Assembly (NCBI GenBank): GCA_964583845.1
Contig: CAZOXG010000033.1
Coordinates: forward strand, 1 to 7,820
Length of the DNA: 7,820 nt
Source of the DNA: JBAWVR01 sp964583845
GTDB taxonomy: Bacteria; Patescibacteriota; Minisyncoccia; Phycocordibacterales; GWA1-40-21
Reading direction: 5' to 3'
Shown here piece by piece: positions 1 through 6,600 of the stretch (positions are counted from its first letter, which is position 1; the number at the start of each line of letters is the position of its first letter). The notes under the pieces are model-generated. The model made no database searches. It was not told the origin of the DNA and was given only the letters and a program-made list of their open reading frames with translations. Both the position numbers and the translations under genes were made by a program.

Positions 1-45
1 GCAGATGAGAGTTTAATTTGCTAGGATGTTAGTGTTCTCAAATAT

Positions 46-116
46 GCGGGTATAGTTTAGTGGTAAAACAACAGTTTTCCAAACTGTGGTTGGGGGTTCG
101 ATTCCTCCTACCCGCA
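46..116 (+). tRNA. tRNA-Gly (anticodon TCC)
   Basis: This 71-nt gene folds into a complete cloverleaf. The acceptor strands GCGGGTA (46-52) and TACCCGC (109-115) pair over 7 bp. The D stem is GTTT/AAAC, and the anticodon stem ACAGT/ACTGT encloses the loop TTTCCAA, giving anticodon TCC, which reads GGA and GGG glycine codons. The variable loop is 4 nt and the T arm is GGGGG-TTCGATT-CCTCC with one G-T wobble. The discriminator base is A116. The CCA tail is not encoded, since the next bases are CAAAT, so a CCA-adding enzyme would be required. The 3' acceptor strand is also the left end of a perfect palindrome that runs into the terminator. The tRNA is standard, so nothing here points to UGA being read as glycine. 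Confidence 0.97.
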
Positions 117-163
117 CAAATAAAAAAACAGACATCATGTCTGTTTTTTTATTTGTGCGGGTA
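109..163. repeat. 27-bp-arm perfect palindrome containing the tRNA 3' end
   Basis: Arms 109-135 and 137-163 are perfect reverse complements around a single central base (136). The left arm starts with the 3' acceptor strand of tRNA-Gly and runs through the downstream A-tract into the hairpin. The right arm therefore re-creates TGCGGGTA after the terminator. A plain intrinsic terminator needs only the central part, so the outer 13 bp on each side are extra symmetry involving the tRNA. Confidence 0.95.
122..150. terminator. Bidirectional intrinsic terminator (tRNA-Gly / candidate ncRNA)
   Basis: An ACAGACAT/ATGTCTGT stem is flanked by seven A on the left and seven T on the right, so it reads as a hairpin plus U-tract on either strand. 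On the + strand it lies 5 nt after the tRNA discriminator. On the - strand it follows the structured 157-300 stretch at the mirror-image distance. Confidence 0.85.
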
Positions 164-300
164 AGCCTTGCTGGGGAGCAAGGTGTGGAGGAATCGAAGC
201 CCGGTTGAGTATTTTTTCTAGCCTGCTAGCGTAGAAAAAATCCAACCGGGATACTGGTCATGTAATGAACGATAAGCGTACTCGCGGTCCCTCTACCCGC
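157..300 (-). ncRNA. Candidate structured ncRNA with tRNA-Gly-like ends
   Basis: This is not a family I recognise. Read on the - strand, the 144 nt begin with GCGGGTA and end with TACCCGC followed by A, identical to the tRNA-Gly acceptor strands. Next to the 3' acceptor strand is a 7-bp hairpin with a CCCC loop (183-166). A long hairpin has an 8-bp GC-rich stem (243-250 with 200-207) continuing into a 10-bp AT stem (211-220 with 232-241). A 12-nt segment at 199-188, TTCGATTCCTCC, is identical to the tRNA-Gly T-loop and 3' T-stem. GAGG/CCTC (290-293 with 188-191) could extend the closing stem. An extended -10 lies upstream on the same strand and a bidirectional terminator lies just downstream. 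Expression and function are inference. Alternatives are a decayed inverted tRNA duplicate, or structure only in the DNA. Transcription from the + strand is less likely because it would have to read through the terminator. Confidence 0.45.
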
Positions 301-334
301 AAAGAAAACAGTTCCCAAAAGTAAGCTATTTTTT

Positions 335-343
335 AATATACCA
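335..343 (-). promoter_or_regulatory. Possible extended -10 promoter for the candidate ncRNA
   Basis: On the - strand this reads TGGTATATT, an extended -10 (TG-N-TATATT). It would start transcription near 328, about 28 nt before the GCGGGTA end of the structured stretch. No good -35 is visible. The site is supported mainly by its placement. Confidence 0.35.
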
Positions 344-403
344 GAAATTTTGTTTGACTCTGAATCAGGGGAGTGTGAGGAGGATGTCATTAGTCTGTCT
401 AGA

Positions 404-409
404 TATACT
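404..409 (+). promoter_or_regulatory. Possible -10 box for the small membrane protein gene
   Basis: TATACT matches the sigma-70 -10 consensus at 5 of 6 positions and would start transcription near 416, leaving a leader of about 30 nt before the ATG at 447. No convincing -35 lies 16-18 nt upstream, so this is a weak call. Confidence 0.25.
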
Positions 410-446
410 TTAGTGACTTTTGAATTATTTGTTGTATTATTTAACT

Positions 447-677
447 ATGAAAATTCTAAGAAAACATATCTGGGGAATTATTACTAGCACTCTTGCTATT
501 ATTTTTGTGCTACTACTATGTGTTTATATTGGTAATGGTTGTAATTCAATATTTGATATTGCCGGTCTCTGCGCGCCGGCTGGCATGTCTATGATTATTT
601 TGTCACCTATCTTGTTTGCGTTTTTGTTTGTTGGATTACTATATATAGTCCAGTGGCTTTTTAAAAAGTTTAAATAG
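447..677 (+). CDS. Small two-helix membrane protein, function unknown
   Basis: The gene encodes 76 aa from the ATG at 447 to a TAG stop. It has a short basic N-terminus (MKILRKH), a first hydrophobic helix (about residues 8-29), a loop of about 25 residues with two Cys and several Gly/Ala/Pro, a second hydrophobic helix (about 49-70), and a basic tail ending KKFK. The charge pattern predicts both ends in the cytoplasm and the loop outside. The reading frame extends upstream to a TTG at 420, but the ATG gives a clean positively charged start. Neither start has a recognisable Shine-Dalgarno sequence. I do not recognise a family; short two-helix proteins like this are common and mostly uncharacterised. 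The gene stands alone between the tRNA/ncRNA region and convergent HU. A chance open frame is possible, but the membrane-protein layout argues for a real gene. Confidence 0.6.
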   Translation: MKILRKHIWGIITSTLAIIFVLLLCVYIGNGCNSIFDIAGLCAPAGMSMIILSPILFAFLFVGLLYIVQWLFKKFK

Positions 678-831
678 TAAAAAACTAGCAATGAGGTTGT
701 TATTAATATTTACCCCAGCACAGCTTTTTTGAGAGATGATTATATCTATTATTAAAAATATTTAGTGTTTAACTCTAGTCGCGTTTGTTTATATTTCTGT
801 GAAAAGGGTGGGGGTTAATAATTCTAAAACA

Positions 832-855
832 AAAAAGCGCCGTTAGGCGCTTTTT
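832..855. terminator. Intrinsic terminator downstream of HU
   Basis: AAAAAGCGCC and GGCGCTTTTT form a 10-bp stem around the loop GTTA. The stem sits 11 nt past the HU stop codon. On the - strand the A-run at 831-836 supplies the U-tract. It is symmetrical enough also to stop + strand transcription from the small membrane protein gene. Confidence 0.9.
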
Positions 856-866
856 GTTGTTAAGAA

Positions 867-1139
867 TTATTTAACCGCATCCTTCAATGCCTTAGCAGCA
901 CGGAATTTTGGAACGTTCATAGCAGCAACCTGCAAAGTCTCACCTGTGCGAGGATTGCGAGCCTGACGAGCAGCACGACGCTTAACTGAGAAGATACCTA
1001 GTCCAGCAATAGAAACCTCGTTACCTTTTTTCAAAGATCCAACGATTGAGTCAATAACTGTATCTACAACTTGTTCAGCCTGAACTTTAGTAGTATTCAA
1101 AACGCCGTGGACGGCTTCAACGATAGCTTGTTTATTCAT
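867..1139 (-). CDS. DNA-binding protein HU
   Basis: HU is a small dimeric nucleoid protein that bends and compacts DNA and assists replication, recombination and transcription. The predicted product is 90 aa, the usual HU length. It begins MNKQAIVEAV, matching the canonical start with its helix-turn-helix dimerisation core (about residues 1-45). The turn GLGIF (46-50) and the beta-arm signature RNPRTGE (61-67) follow, including Pro63, the residue that intercalates into the minor groove. The C-terminal segment FRAAKALKDAVK is the family's closing helix. The frame stays open upstream to a GTG at 1238, but that would add 33 residues with no HU homology, so I chose the ATG at 1139. There is no clear Shine-Dalgarno; the leader just upstream is AT-rich. 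It is a single-gene unit with its own promoter and terminator. IHF is an alternative family member, but HU fits better. Confidence 0.95.
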   Translation of the reverse strand: MNKQAIVEAVHGVLNTTKVQAEQVVDTVIDSIVGSLKKGNEVSIAGLGIFSVKRRAARQARNPRTGETLQVAAMNVPKFRAAKALKDAVK

Positions 1140-1173
1140 AGTATTATTTAAATTAATTTTTCTTTTAATTACC

Positions 1174-1230
1174 GAATCCGATTGATTGAATATCGACCAA
1201 TCTTCTTTTTTATTTCGAGCGAGCGGATTC
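1174..1230 (-). promoter_or_regulatory. Structured 5' leader of the HU mRNA
   Basis: On the - strand GAATCCG (1230-1224) can pair with CGGATTC (1180-1174), and flanking bases extend this to 9 bp with one G-U. A GATTG/CAATC hairpin could form inside. This closes a large loop about 35 nt before the HU start codon. Function is not known; folding and conservation are untested. Confidence 0.4.
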
Positions 1231-1260
1231 AGACTCACCGAGGTTAAAGAACCTTCATAA

Positions 1261-1288
1261 ATTATATACCCACCTCAATTTAATGCAA
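1261..1288 (-). promoter_or_regulatory. Sigma-70-type promoter of the HU gene
   Basis: Read on the - strand, TTGCAT (1288-1283) is followed by a 16-nt spacer and a perfect TATAAT (1266-1261). The predicted start near 1254 leaves a leader of about 115 nt, long for such a small gene. The promoter lies downstream of the rny terminator, so HU is transcribed separately from rny. Confidence 0.8.
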
Positions 1289-1392
1289 TAGGTAAGCCGT
1301 ATTTGAGAGATTTCCCAAAATTTGTATTTTGTGTTTTATTTTTTAGGACTTTTTGAGGCTCGTGCTACATTCTTGTGAAACTAATAGGACAA

Positions 1393-1422
1393 AAAAATAC
1401 CGCTCGGTTGAGCGGTATTTTT
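1393..1422. terminator. Intrinsic terminator of rny
   Basis: AAAAATACCGCTC and GAGCGGTATTTTT form a 13-bp stem around the loop GGTT. It starts about 19 nt beyond the rny stop codon. On the - strand the A-run at 1391-1397 becomes the U-tract. Confidence 0.92.
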
Positions 1423-1440
1423 GAATCGATATTTTAGCGT

Positions 1441-2970
1441 TTATCTTGCGTATTCTATTGCTCTAGTCTCACGGATTACATTAACCTTGATTTCTCCAGG
1501 ATATTGTAATTCATTTTCTACTTTAATAGCTATATTGCGAGCCAATTCCTTGGCATCCAAGTCAGAAATCTGGTCTGGAGTAACAAAGATTCGAACTTCA
1601 CGACCGGCCTGTAAGGCATATGATTTCTCAACCCCTGTGAAACTATTGGCAATGGCTTCAAGGTCCTCCAAACGCTTAAGGTAGTTTTCAACACTATCGC
1701 GGCGGGCACCTGGGCGACTAGCGGAGATAGAGTCAGCTACCTGCACAATGTAAGCTTCTGGTGTTTCATAAGGATATTCCTCATGGTGGGCCTGCATCGC
1801 TTTGATAATTTCCTCACTAGCACCAAACTTCTGAAGGATTCTCTTGCCGATTTCTACATGAGTACCAGCCACTTCATGATCAACCGCTTTGCCAATATCG
1901 TGGAGAAGTCCAGCTACTTTGGCGGTTAAGACGTTGGCTCCAACTTCAGCTGCAATCATGCCGGCAATGTGAGAAACTTCTATAGAATGCTGTAAAACGT
2001 TCTGTCCATAACTAGTTCTGAAGTATAAACGGCCCAAGATAGCCATAATTCTAGGGTCAAGGTTGAAAGCCCCACACTCATAGGCAGCTTGCTCGCCTTT
2101 TTCTTTAATAGTCTTATTGATATCTTGTTGGGCTTTTTCAACCACCTTTTCAATTTTAACTGGCTGAATACGGCCGTCCATCATGAGTTCATCTAAAGCA
2201 AGGCGGGCAACTTGACGGCGAACTGGATCAAATGAGGAAATAGTGATATTTCCTGGAGTGTCATCTACGATGACTTCAACTCCCGTAGCGCGTTCAAAAG
2301 CCTTTATATTCTTGCCTTCCTTACCGATAATCTTACCTTTGAGCTCATCATTTGGAATATTTACGATAGTAGAAAGGACATCTGAAGCGACGGAATTACC
2401 TAAACGGTGAATTGAGGTAGTAAGGATTTCTTTAGCCTTGTTTTCTAGTTTTTCGTAGCCAAAGTTCTCTAATTTCTTCATTCTAACCACTAGATCCTCT
2501 TCATATTTAACTTCTGCTTCAGCAATTAACAAATCTCTAGCCTGTTCTACTGATAATTGACCGATTTTCTGGAGTTCCTGCTTCTTGTTTTCCTCTAACT
2601 TATCTGCACGTTCCTTGATTTCCTTGATTTCTTCAATACGTTTCTTGATTCCTTCAACTTCTTTGTCCAAATCGGTCTGACGTTGGTCAAGTAAGCCTTC
2701 TTTCTTAACTAAACGACTCTCGGTTTGACTAAATTTTTCTTCTTTCTCTTTTGTTTCCCGACGAACCTCTTTAAGGGTTTCTTCTGCTTTTACTTCAGCC
2801 TCGGAGGTGATTTTCTTGGCATCCTCTTTAGCTTCCATAATAAGACCCTTGATTTCTAATTCTACAGATCCTTTCTTGCCCATTGAAATAATAAGGCGTA
2901 AAAAGTAGCCTACAGCCAAACCTACCAATCCGGTAGCGGCTAAAAGCAGCAATACTAATGTTGTCGACAT
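1441..2970 (-). CDS. rny: Ribonuclease Y
   Basis: RNase Y is a membrane-anchored endoribonuclease that begins decay and processing of many mRNAs. The 509-aa product is full length for the family. Residues 4-27 form a single N-terminal membrane helix, followed by a long charged coiled coil rich in Glu and Lys (about 45-150). A KH RNA-binding domain (about 200-265) carries the GxxG loop as GKEG (216-219). The HD metal-dependent hydrolase domain (about 325-425) has H328, H334, the H357-D358 pair in LLHDIGK, H395-H396 and D413, so the catalytic metal ligands look intact. The C-terminal region ends in the typical family segment. The start is the first ATG, directly before the membrane helix; no Shine-Dalgarno is visible. 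It is transcribed alone, upstream of HU but separated from it by a terminator and a new promoter. No convincing promoter of its own was found. Confidence 0.97.
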   Translation of the reverse strand: MSTTLVLLLLAATGLVGLAVGYFLRLIISMGKKGSVELEIKGLIMEAKEDAKKITSEAEVKAEETLKEVRRETKEKEEKFSQTESRLVKKEGLLDQRQTDLDKEVEGIKKRIEEIKEIKERADKLEENKKQELQKIGQLSVEQARDLLIAEAEVKYEEDLVVRMKKLENFGYEKLENKAKEILTTSIHRLGNSVASDVLSTIVNIPNDELKGKIIGKEGKNIKAFERATGVEVIVDDTPGNITISSFDPVRRQVARLALDELMMDGRIQPVKIEKVVEKAQQDINKTIKEKGEQAAYECGAFNLDPRIMAILGRLYFRTSYGQNVLQHSIEVSHIAGMIAAEVGANVLTAKVAGLLHDIGKAVDHEVAGTHVEIGKRILQKFGASEEIIKAMQAHHEEYPYETPEAYIVQVADSISASRPGARRDSVENYLKRLEDLEAIANSFTGVEKSYALQAGREVRIFVTPDQISDLDAKELARNIAIKVENELQYPGEIKVNVIRETRAIEYAR

Positions 2971-3225
2971 AAACTAAGGGCGTTCCGCAGTTCTCTGTCT
3001 ATTTGGCAATTTTATCCTAACTGATTAAGATTTAGCTTGAAAAATAAGGATTCTATGAGCTATAAGGTGGTTGGACTGAGTGGCCTAAGTTTCGGGAAAA
3101 TAGTGACATAGTATTGGCAAAGAGTCGGAAAATAACGGAATACCAAATTAAAATGAATAACATCTTGATAATATAGTATTTTGGGATTTTTGTCCACGAA
3201 ACAATATAAAAGACGATGTTAAATG
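2971..3225. other. Non-coding stretch upstream of rny
   Basis: This is the left part of the 688-nt gap between the divergent rny and surface protein genes. It should hold the rny promoter on the - strand, but I could not find a well-spaced -35/-10 pair. On the + strand, TTGGGA (3181-3186), an 18-nt spacer and TATAAA (3205-3210) form a possible weak promoter pointing at the hairpin that follows. I see no believable coding sequence. Confidence 0.5.
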
Positions 3226-3268
3226 AATACTGGTGGGTGTCTGACTTCGTCAGCCGCCCACCAGTATT
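3226..3268 (+). repeat. Long 20-bp hairpin in the rny/surface-protein gap
   Basis: Arms 3226-3245 and 3249-3268 pair over 20 positions with one mismatch and one G-U, around the loop TTC. The stem includes the perfect block AATACTGGTGGG/CCCACCAGTATT. Four T (3267-3270) overlap the end of the right arm, so it resembles a + strand terminator with a poor U-tract. There is no upstream + strand gene for it to terminate. It may belong to a short transcript from the weak promoter at 3181-3210, or insulate the divergent genes. Confidence 0.7.
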
Positions 3269-3299
3269 TTGCAAAAATTTGAAAAAACATATTTTAAAG

Positions 3300-3308
3300 T
3301 TATCCACA
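3300..3308 (+). promoter_or_regulatory. DnaA-box-like site
   Basis: TTATCCACA is identical to the classical bacterial DnaA box. It lies 11 nt upstream of the -35 of the 3320-3347 promoter. A near-identical TTATCCACT (7717-7725) sits 8 nt upstream of the matching promoter at the right edge. A single box does not make an origin, and binding is inference. Confidence 0.45.
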
Positions 3309-3319
3309 GTCATTATTGC

Positions 3320-3347
3320 TTGCACAAAAACTAATATCTGCGATAAT
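3320..3347 (+). promoter_or_regulatory. Strong extended -10 promoter of repeated unit, copy A
   Basis: TTGCAC (-35, 3320-3325), a 16-nt spacer and GATAAT (-10, 3342-3347) with an upstream TG at 3339-3340 make a TG-N-GATAAT extended -10. The predicted start is near 3354. Copy B at 7734-7761 has the same spacing and the same TGCGATAAT, which supports function. Confidence 0.65.
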
Positions 3348-3377
3348 AATAACAAGCAATATTTCTCGCGTCTGCGC
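3339..3377 (+). repeat. 39-nt conserved intergenic core, copy A
   Basis: This segment matches 7753-7791 at 36 of 39 positions. It includes the extended -10, the likely transcription start and a downstream conserved block with ACAAGCAATATTTC followed by CGCGTCTGCGC. The last part can form a small CGCG(TCTG)CGCG hairpin (3367-3378) that overlaps and competes with the terminator stem. It lies in the divergent gap upstream of a + strand gene, as copy B appears to. Confidence 0.85.
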
Positions 3378-3400
3378 GCCCGTCCAAAAGGCGTTTTTTT
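3354..3400 (+). ncRNA. Putative tiny transcript or attenuated leader, copy A
   Basis: The promoter at 3320-3347 would start RNA near 3354. An intrinsic terminator follows within 50 nt: CGCC (3377-3380) pairs with GGCG (3390-3393) ahead of seven T. The predicted product is about 45 nt. It could be a stand-alone small RNA, or a leader whose read-through supplies the surface protein gene at 3659. No open reading frame of meaningful size fits inside it. Confidence 0.4.
3377..3400 (+). terminator. Short intrinsic terminator of repeated unit, copy A
   Basis: A 4-bp GC stem with a 9-nt loop is followed by seven T. The stem is weak, but copy B has a different hairpin sequence at the same place before six T, so a terminator-like shape is retained while the sequence changes. 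Confidence 0.5.
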
Positions 3401-3422
3401 ATTTTATATTTTTAACATAAAG

Positions 3423-3451
3423 TTAATTTAAATTGATGTTTCAAATATAAG
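3423..3451 (+). promoter_or_regulatory. Possible promoter of the surface protein gene
   Basis: TATAAG (3446-3451) matches the -10 at 5 of 6 positions, with a weak TTAATT -35 (3423-3428) 17 nt upstream. It would give a leader of about 200 nt. The leader has a 9-bp stem with one G-U (3460-3468 with 3504-3512), a CTCTAGAG palindrome near 3565, and an AATTTTGT/ACAAAATT hairpin (3608-3628) just before the start codon. The call is weak. Confidence 0.3.
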
Positions 3452-3658
3452 ATGTTTGATTGAATCGCGGATAAGGTTCACTTGTTGGTAAGCGAATCTC
3501 TCGGCGATTTAAGGATTAAGTAATTTGGTAAGATTTCAAGGAAACTTTAAATCTAATATTTAATCTCTAGAGAGTGTTGGTAAAGTAAGTTGTTTATTGG
3601 TTAGTAAAATTTTGTCTCAAACAAAATTATTAGTAGTTAGTAATTTATAAAATTATAT

Positions 3659-6600
3659 ATGAATAAGTTTCAAAACGTATTAAAAATCACTGTCCCAGGT
3701 TTCATGGCCTGGATGATTATTTCAAGCTTCTCTTGGGGTGTCTTGTCGGTTTCTGCCGCTCAGGCAGCCCTAACTCAAACAATACCTCAACAGGTAGTGG
3801 AAAATCTTATCTCAAAAGGTTTAGCAAGTGATAAGATAGTCGCTGCTAAGGAAGTTTATGCGTTGAGAGGAGGATTAAGAGTTGGCGGCCAAATTGGTTC
3901 TACAACTATTTCATATAAAGCAACCACCACTATTTCTTGGGATGCTCCAAACGCAACCTATTGTACATATAGTGTAGGTGGTCAAAAAAAGGCAAAGGCA
4001 TATTTTGATGACAGGGCATATTATAATTTTGAAGTAACCAAAACAGTCATTTCTCCTGTAATAAGTACTACCACAATAGTGGCTGTTACTTGTTTTAATG
4101 AAGTCAAAGCTTCAACAACTGAAATTTCAACAATATATATAAATTCACAAGCAGATGCGAATATTGCTTTTAAAATGGATAGTGTATCGACAACAACCAA
4201 AACAATCGCTTACAATAATGATGTGAATTTGTCTTGGATAGTTACTAATGGAAAAACTGGCACTTGTAAGTTGGATGGAAATAGTGTTGGTCTCGTTTCT
4301 TCAAAGAGATATAACAATATTAAAATCAATGAAAGTCATACTATGACTTGTAATAATGAGCAGGGAAAACCAAGTACATCAACGGTGTATATTGTGGTTG
4401 AGCAACCTCGCTTGCCAGTTGTGACTTTGACCGCTAATAGTGATACTGCCTCAACAAGCATTTCTTATAGGTCATCAGCCAATTTAGTTTGGAGTTCTAA
4501 TCTGTCATTGGGAAGTTGTACCTTAAGGAATAAAAACACCAATGTTCATGTTTCTGGTTTTCCAAATGGAAATAATAATGGTAGTACTCAGTTTGGTGGC
4601 TCTGTGAGTACTGGTATTTTGTCGACCTCGACTGAATATTTATATACTTGTACTAATGCAGCAGGGACATCGACAGCAACTTCTGTGATTGTAAGAACAC
4701 CAGAAGAAAAACCGACCGTGGATTATTTCAAAGTTGGGACCAGTACAGATGTTAATAGTTATTCTCAGACTCAAATCACTGTGGGCTATAATCAACCTGT
4801 AACTTTAGCTTGGTCAGCTCGTGGTACTGCAAATTATTGTGAATTAACTACGACATTAAATAATAGTAAAACTCGATTGAATAATTTGATTAGTACAAGG
4901 GAGCTTGGTAATCAAACTATAAGTTCAACCCAAACTTTGACTTGTTACAACAATACTAAGTTAACAAATGTTAAGATAGTAAATATAAACGTTAACGCTC
5001 AGAACGCTGTTCATATTAATATGAGGATCAATGGGGTAGCCACCACAACTGCAAGTGTGGGCTGGAAAACTGATGTATCTTTGGCTTGGAATGCAACCAA
5101 TGCCAGATCAAGTGGTTGTAGACTAGATGGAGGCGTTGTGTCTGCTAGTTCAACAAGGACATATAGTAATTTGGAAGCTTCAAAAAGCTATACTATAGTT
5201 TGTGAAAATGAACAGAACGTTAAAAGTACCTCTACAGCAATTATAACTGTGGTTCCTGTTGATGCTGTGCAAATTAATAATTTTATTCCAACTAGTGCTA
5301 CTTTGAGACAGGGCGGAACAACGACTTTGGCATGGGCAACGGTTAATGCAGTGTCCTGTGATTTAAAAGATATAACTAAAAACACTACAAAAACTGGAGT
5401 GGCTACGTCTACTTCGTCATATGTTGTGGGGCCATTATATAAAAACAATGATTATTCATTGACCTGCAAGAATAGGGCTTCTGCTACAACAAATGCAATT
5501 ACGTCGATAAATGTCAGTGACATAAATAATATTATTAGTTTCAATACTGATGTTGAAAATGTAGCCTACAATGGTACAGCTAAGTTATATTGGACTACAA
5601 GTAATTTAGCTTCAGGTTGTGATATAAAAATTACTTCTGGTATTGCTTCGGGCTCACCAGTAGCAACAAGAACTAATGTTGGTAAATCAGCCACAACTGT
5701 GGGGTATGCGGCAACTAATTTAGCTACCACTACCACCTTTAGTTTAGTTTGCAAGAGTACTTCAGCTAGAGATTCTGATCATGTTGAAAAAACTGTAACA
5801 GTAACTCAACCAGATCCTGCGGTTGCAACGCTTTCAGTTAACGGTGTTAATACTGGGTCTTTAACAACGTTAAATGTTCCAATAAATAATTCAGCTATTC
5901 TTAGTTGGACGGGAAGTAAGGCTGAATCTTGTACGTTAAAAAATCTAAAAAACAATTATACTGTTTCTGGTTTTCCTAATGGTAATGGGAATACTCAGTT
6001 TAATGGCAATGTAAGTACAGGTGTTTTATCTACTAGTACCACTTACGCTTACTCATGTAAGAATAAAGCCGGTAATGAAACTACAAGTACTGTATTTGTT
6101 GAAATTGGACAAGACTTACCCACAGTAACTTTTGGAGCCGTGTCAGGTAATAAAACAGTTTCTGTCATTACTGGAATTCCTTCAACTTTAAATATTGTTA
6201 AAAATTCAGCCATTACTTTGAGTTGGTCAGCGGTTGGAACAACTGTAAAAGGAAGCTGTAAATTGAATAATGTGGCCGTTCAAGATGTAGTTTATGCCAA
6301 AACAATCAGTGCTTCAATTTCGACTCAGCAGGTCTTAACATGTAAAAATTCATCTGGAAATTATTCAGCAAGAATAATTAATATTAATACTGATGGTCCA
6401 ACAACATTGAATATCGGTGCCGTTTCACCTTTAAGTGATGTTGACATTGTAATGGGAAATAATATTAAAACAGCGACTTTTAGTCTTACGGCAGGTCCCA
6501 ATAATGACGCCACTTTAAAGACAGTGACATTAAGAAATATTGGGTCATTGTTAAGTGGTTCGTCAACTGTGACTGTTAGAGTTAAAACAGTCGATCGTGT

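Noticed and set aside
157..300. tmRNA, SRP RNA or RNase P RNA as the identity of the structured stretch
   Set aside because: It is too short for tmRNA or RNase P RNA and lacks their conserved cores; the SRP RNA tetraloop region is not present.
157..300. Integration (att) site left by a mobile element at the tRNA
   Set aside because: Integration at a tRNA leaves a direct repeat of its 3' end; here the repeat is inverted and no integrase is visible.
420..446. Upstream TTG start for the small membrane protein
   Set aside because: It adds nine hydrophobic residues before a well-formed basic start (MKILRK) and has no ribosome binding signal; the ATG at 447 is simpler.
1140..1238. N-terminal extension of HU from a GTG at 1238 (33 extra residues)
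   Set aside because: The extension has no HU similarity, the canonical HU N-terminus starts exactly at the internal ATG at 1139, and the extended product would be far longer than the family norm. Kept only as an alternative in the leader finding.
1421..1684. 87-codon + strand open frame opposite the 3' end of rny
   Set aside because: It is antisense to a well-conserved HD/C-terminal part of RNase Y and starts inside the rny terminator.
3053..3355. 100-codon - strand open frame upstream of rny
   Set aside because: It overlaps the hairpin and promoter region and has no recognisable domain or start signal; the composition fits AT-rich non-coding DNA.
3216..3431. 71-codon + strand open frame between rny and the surface protein gene
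   Set aside because: It runs through the 20-bp hairpin, the DnaA-like box, the promoter and the terminator of the repeated unit, and its translation looks like non-coding sequence.
3300..3658. Replication origin based on the DnaA box
   Set aside because: There is only one exact box in the region, no cluster, and no dnaA or dnaN gene nearby.
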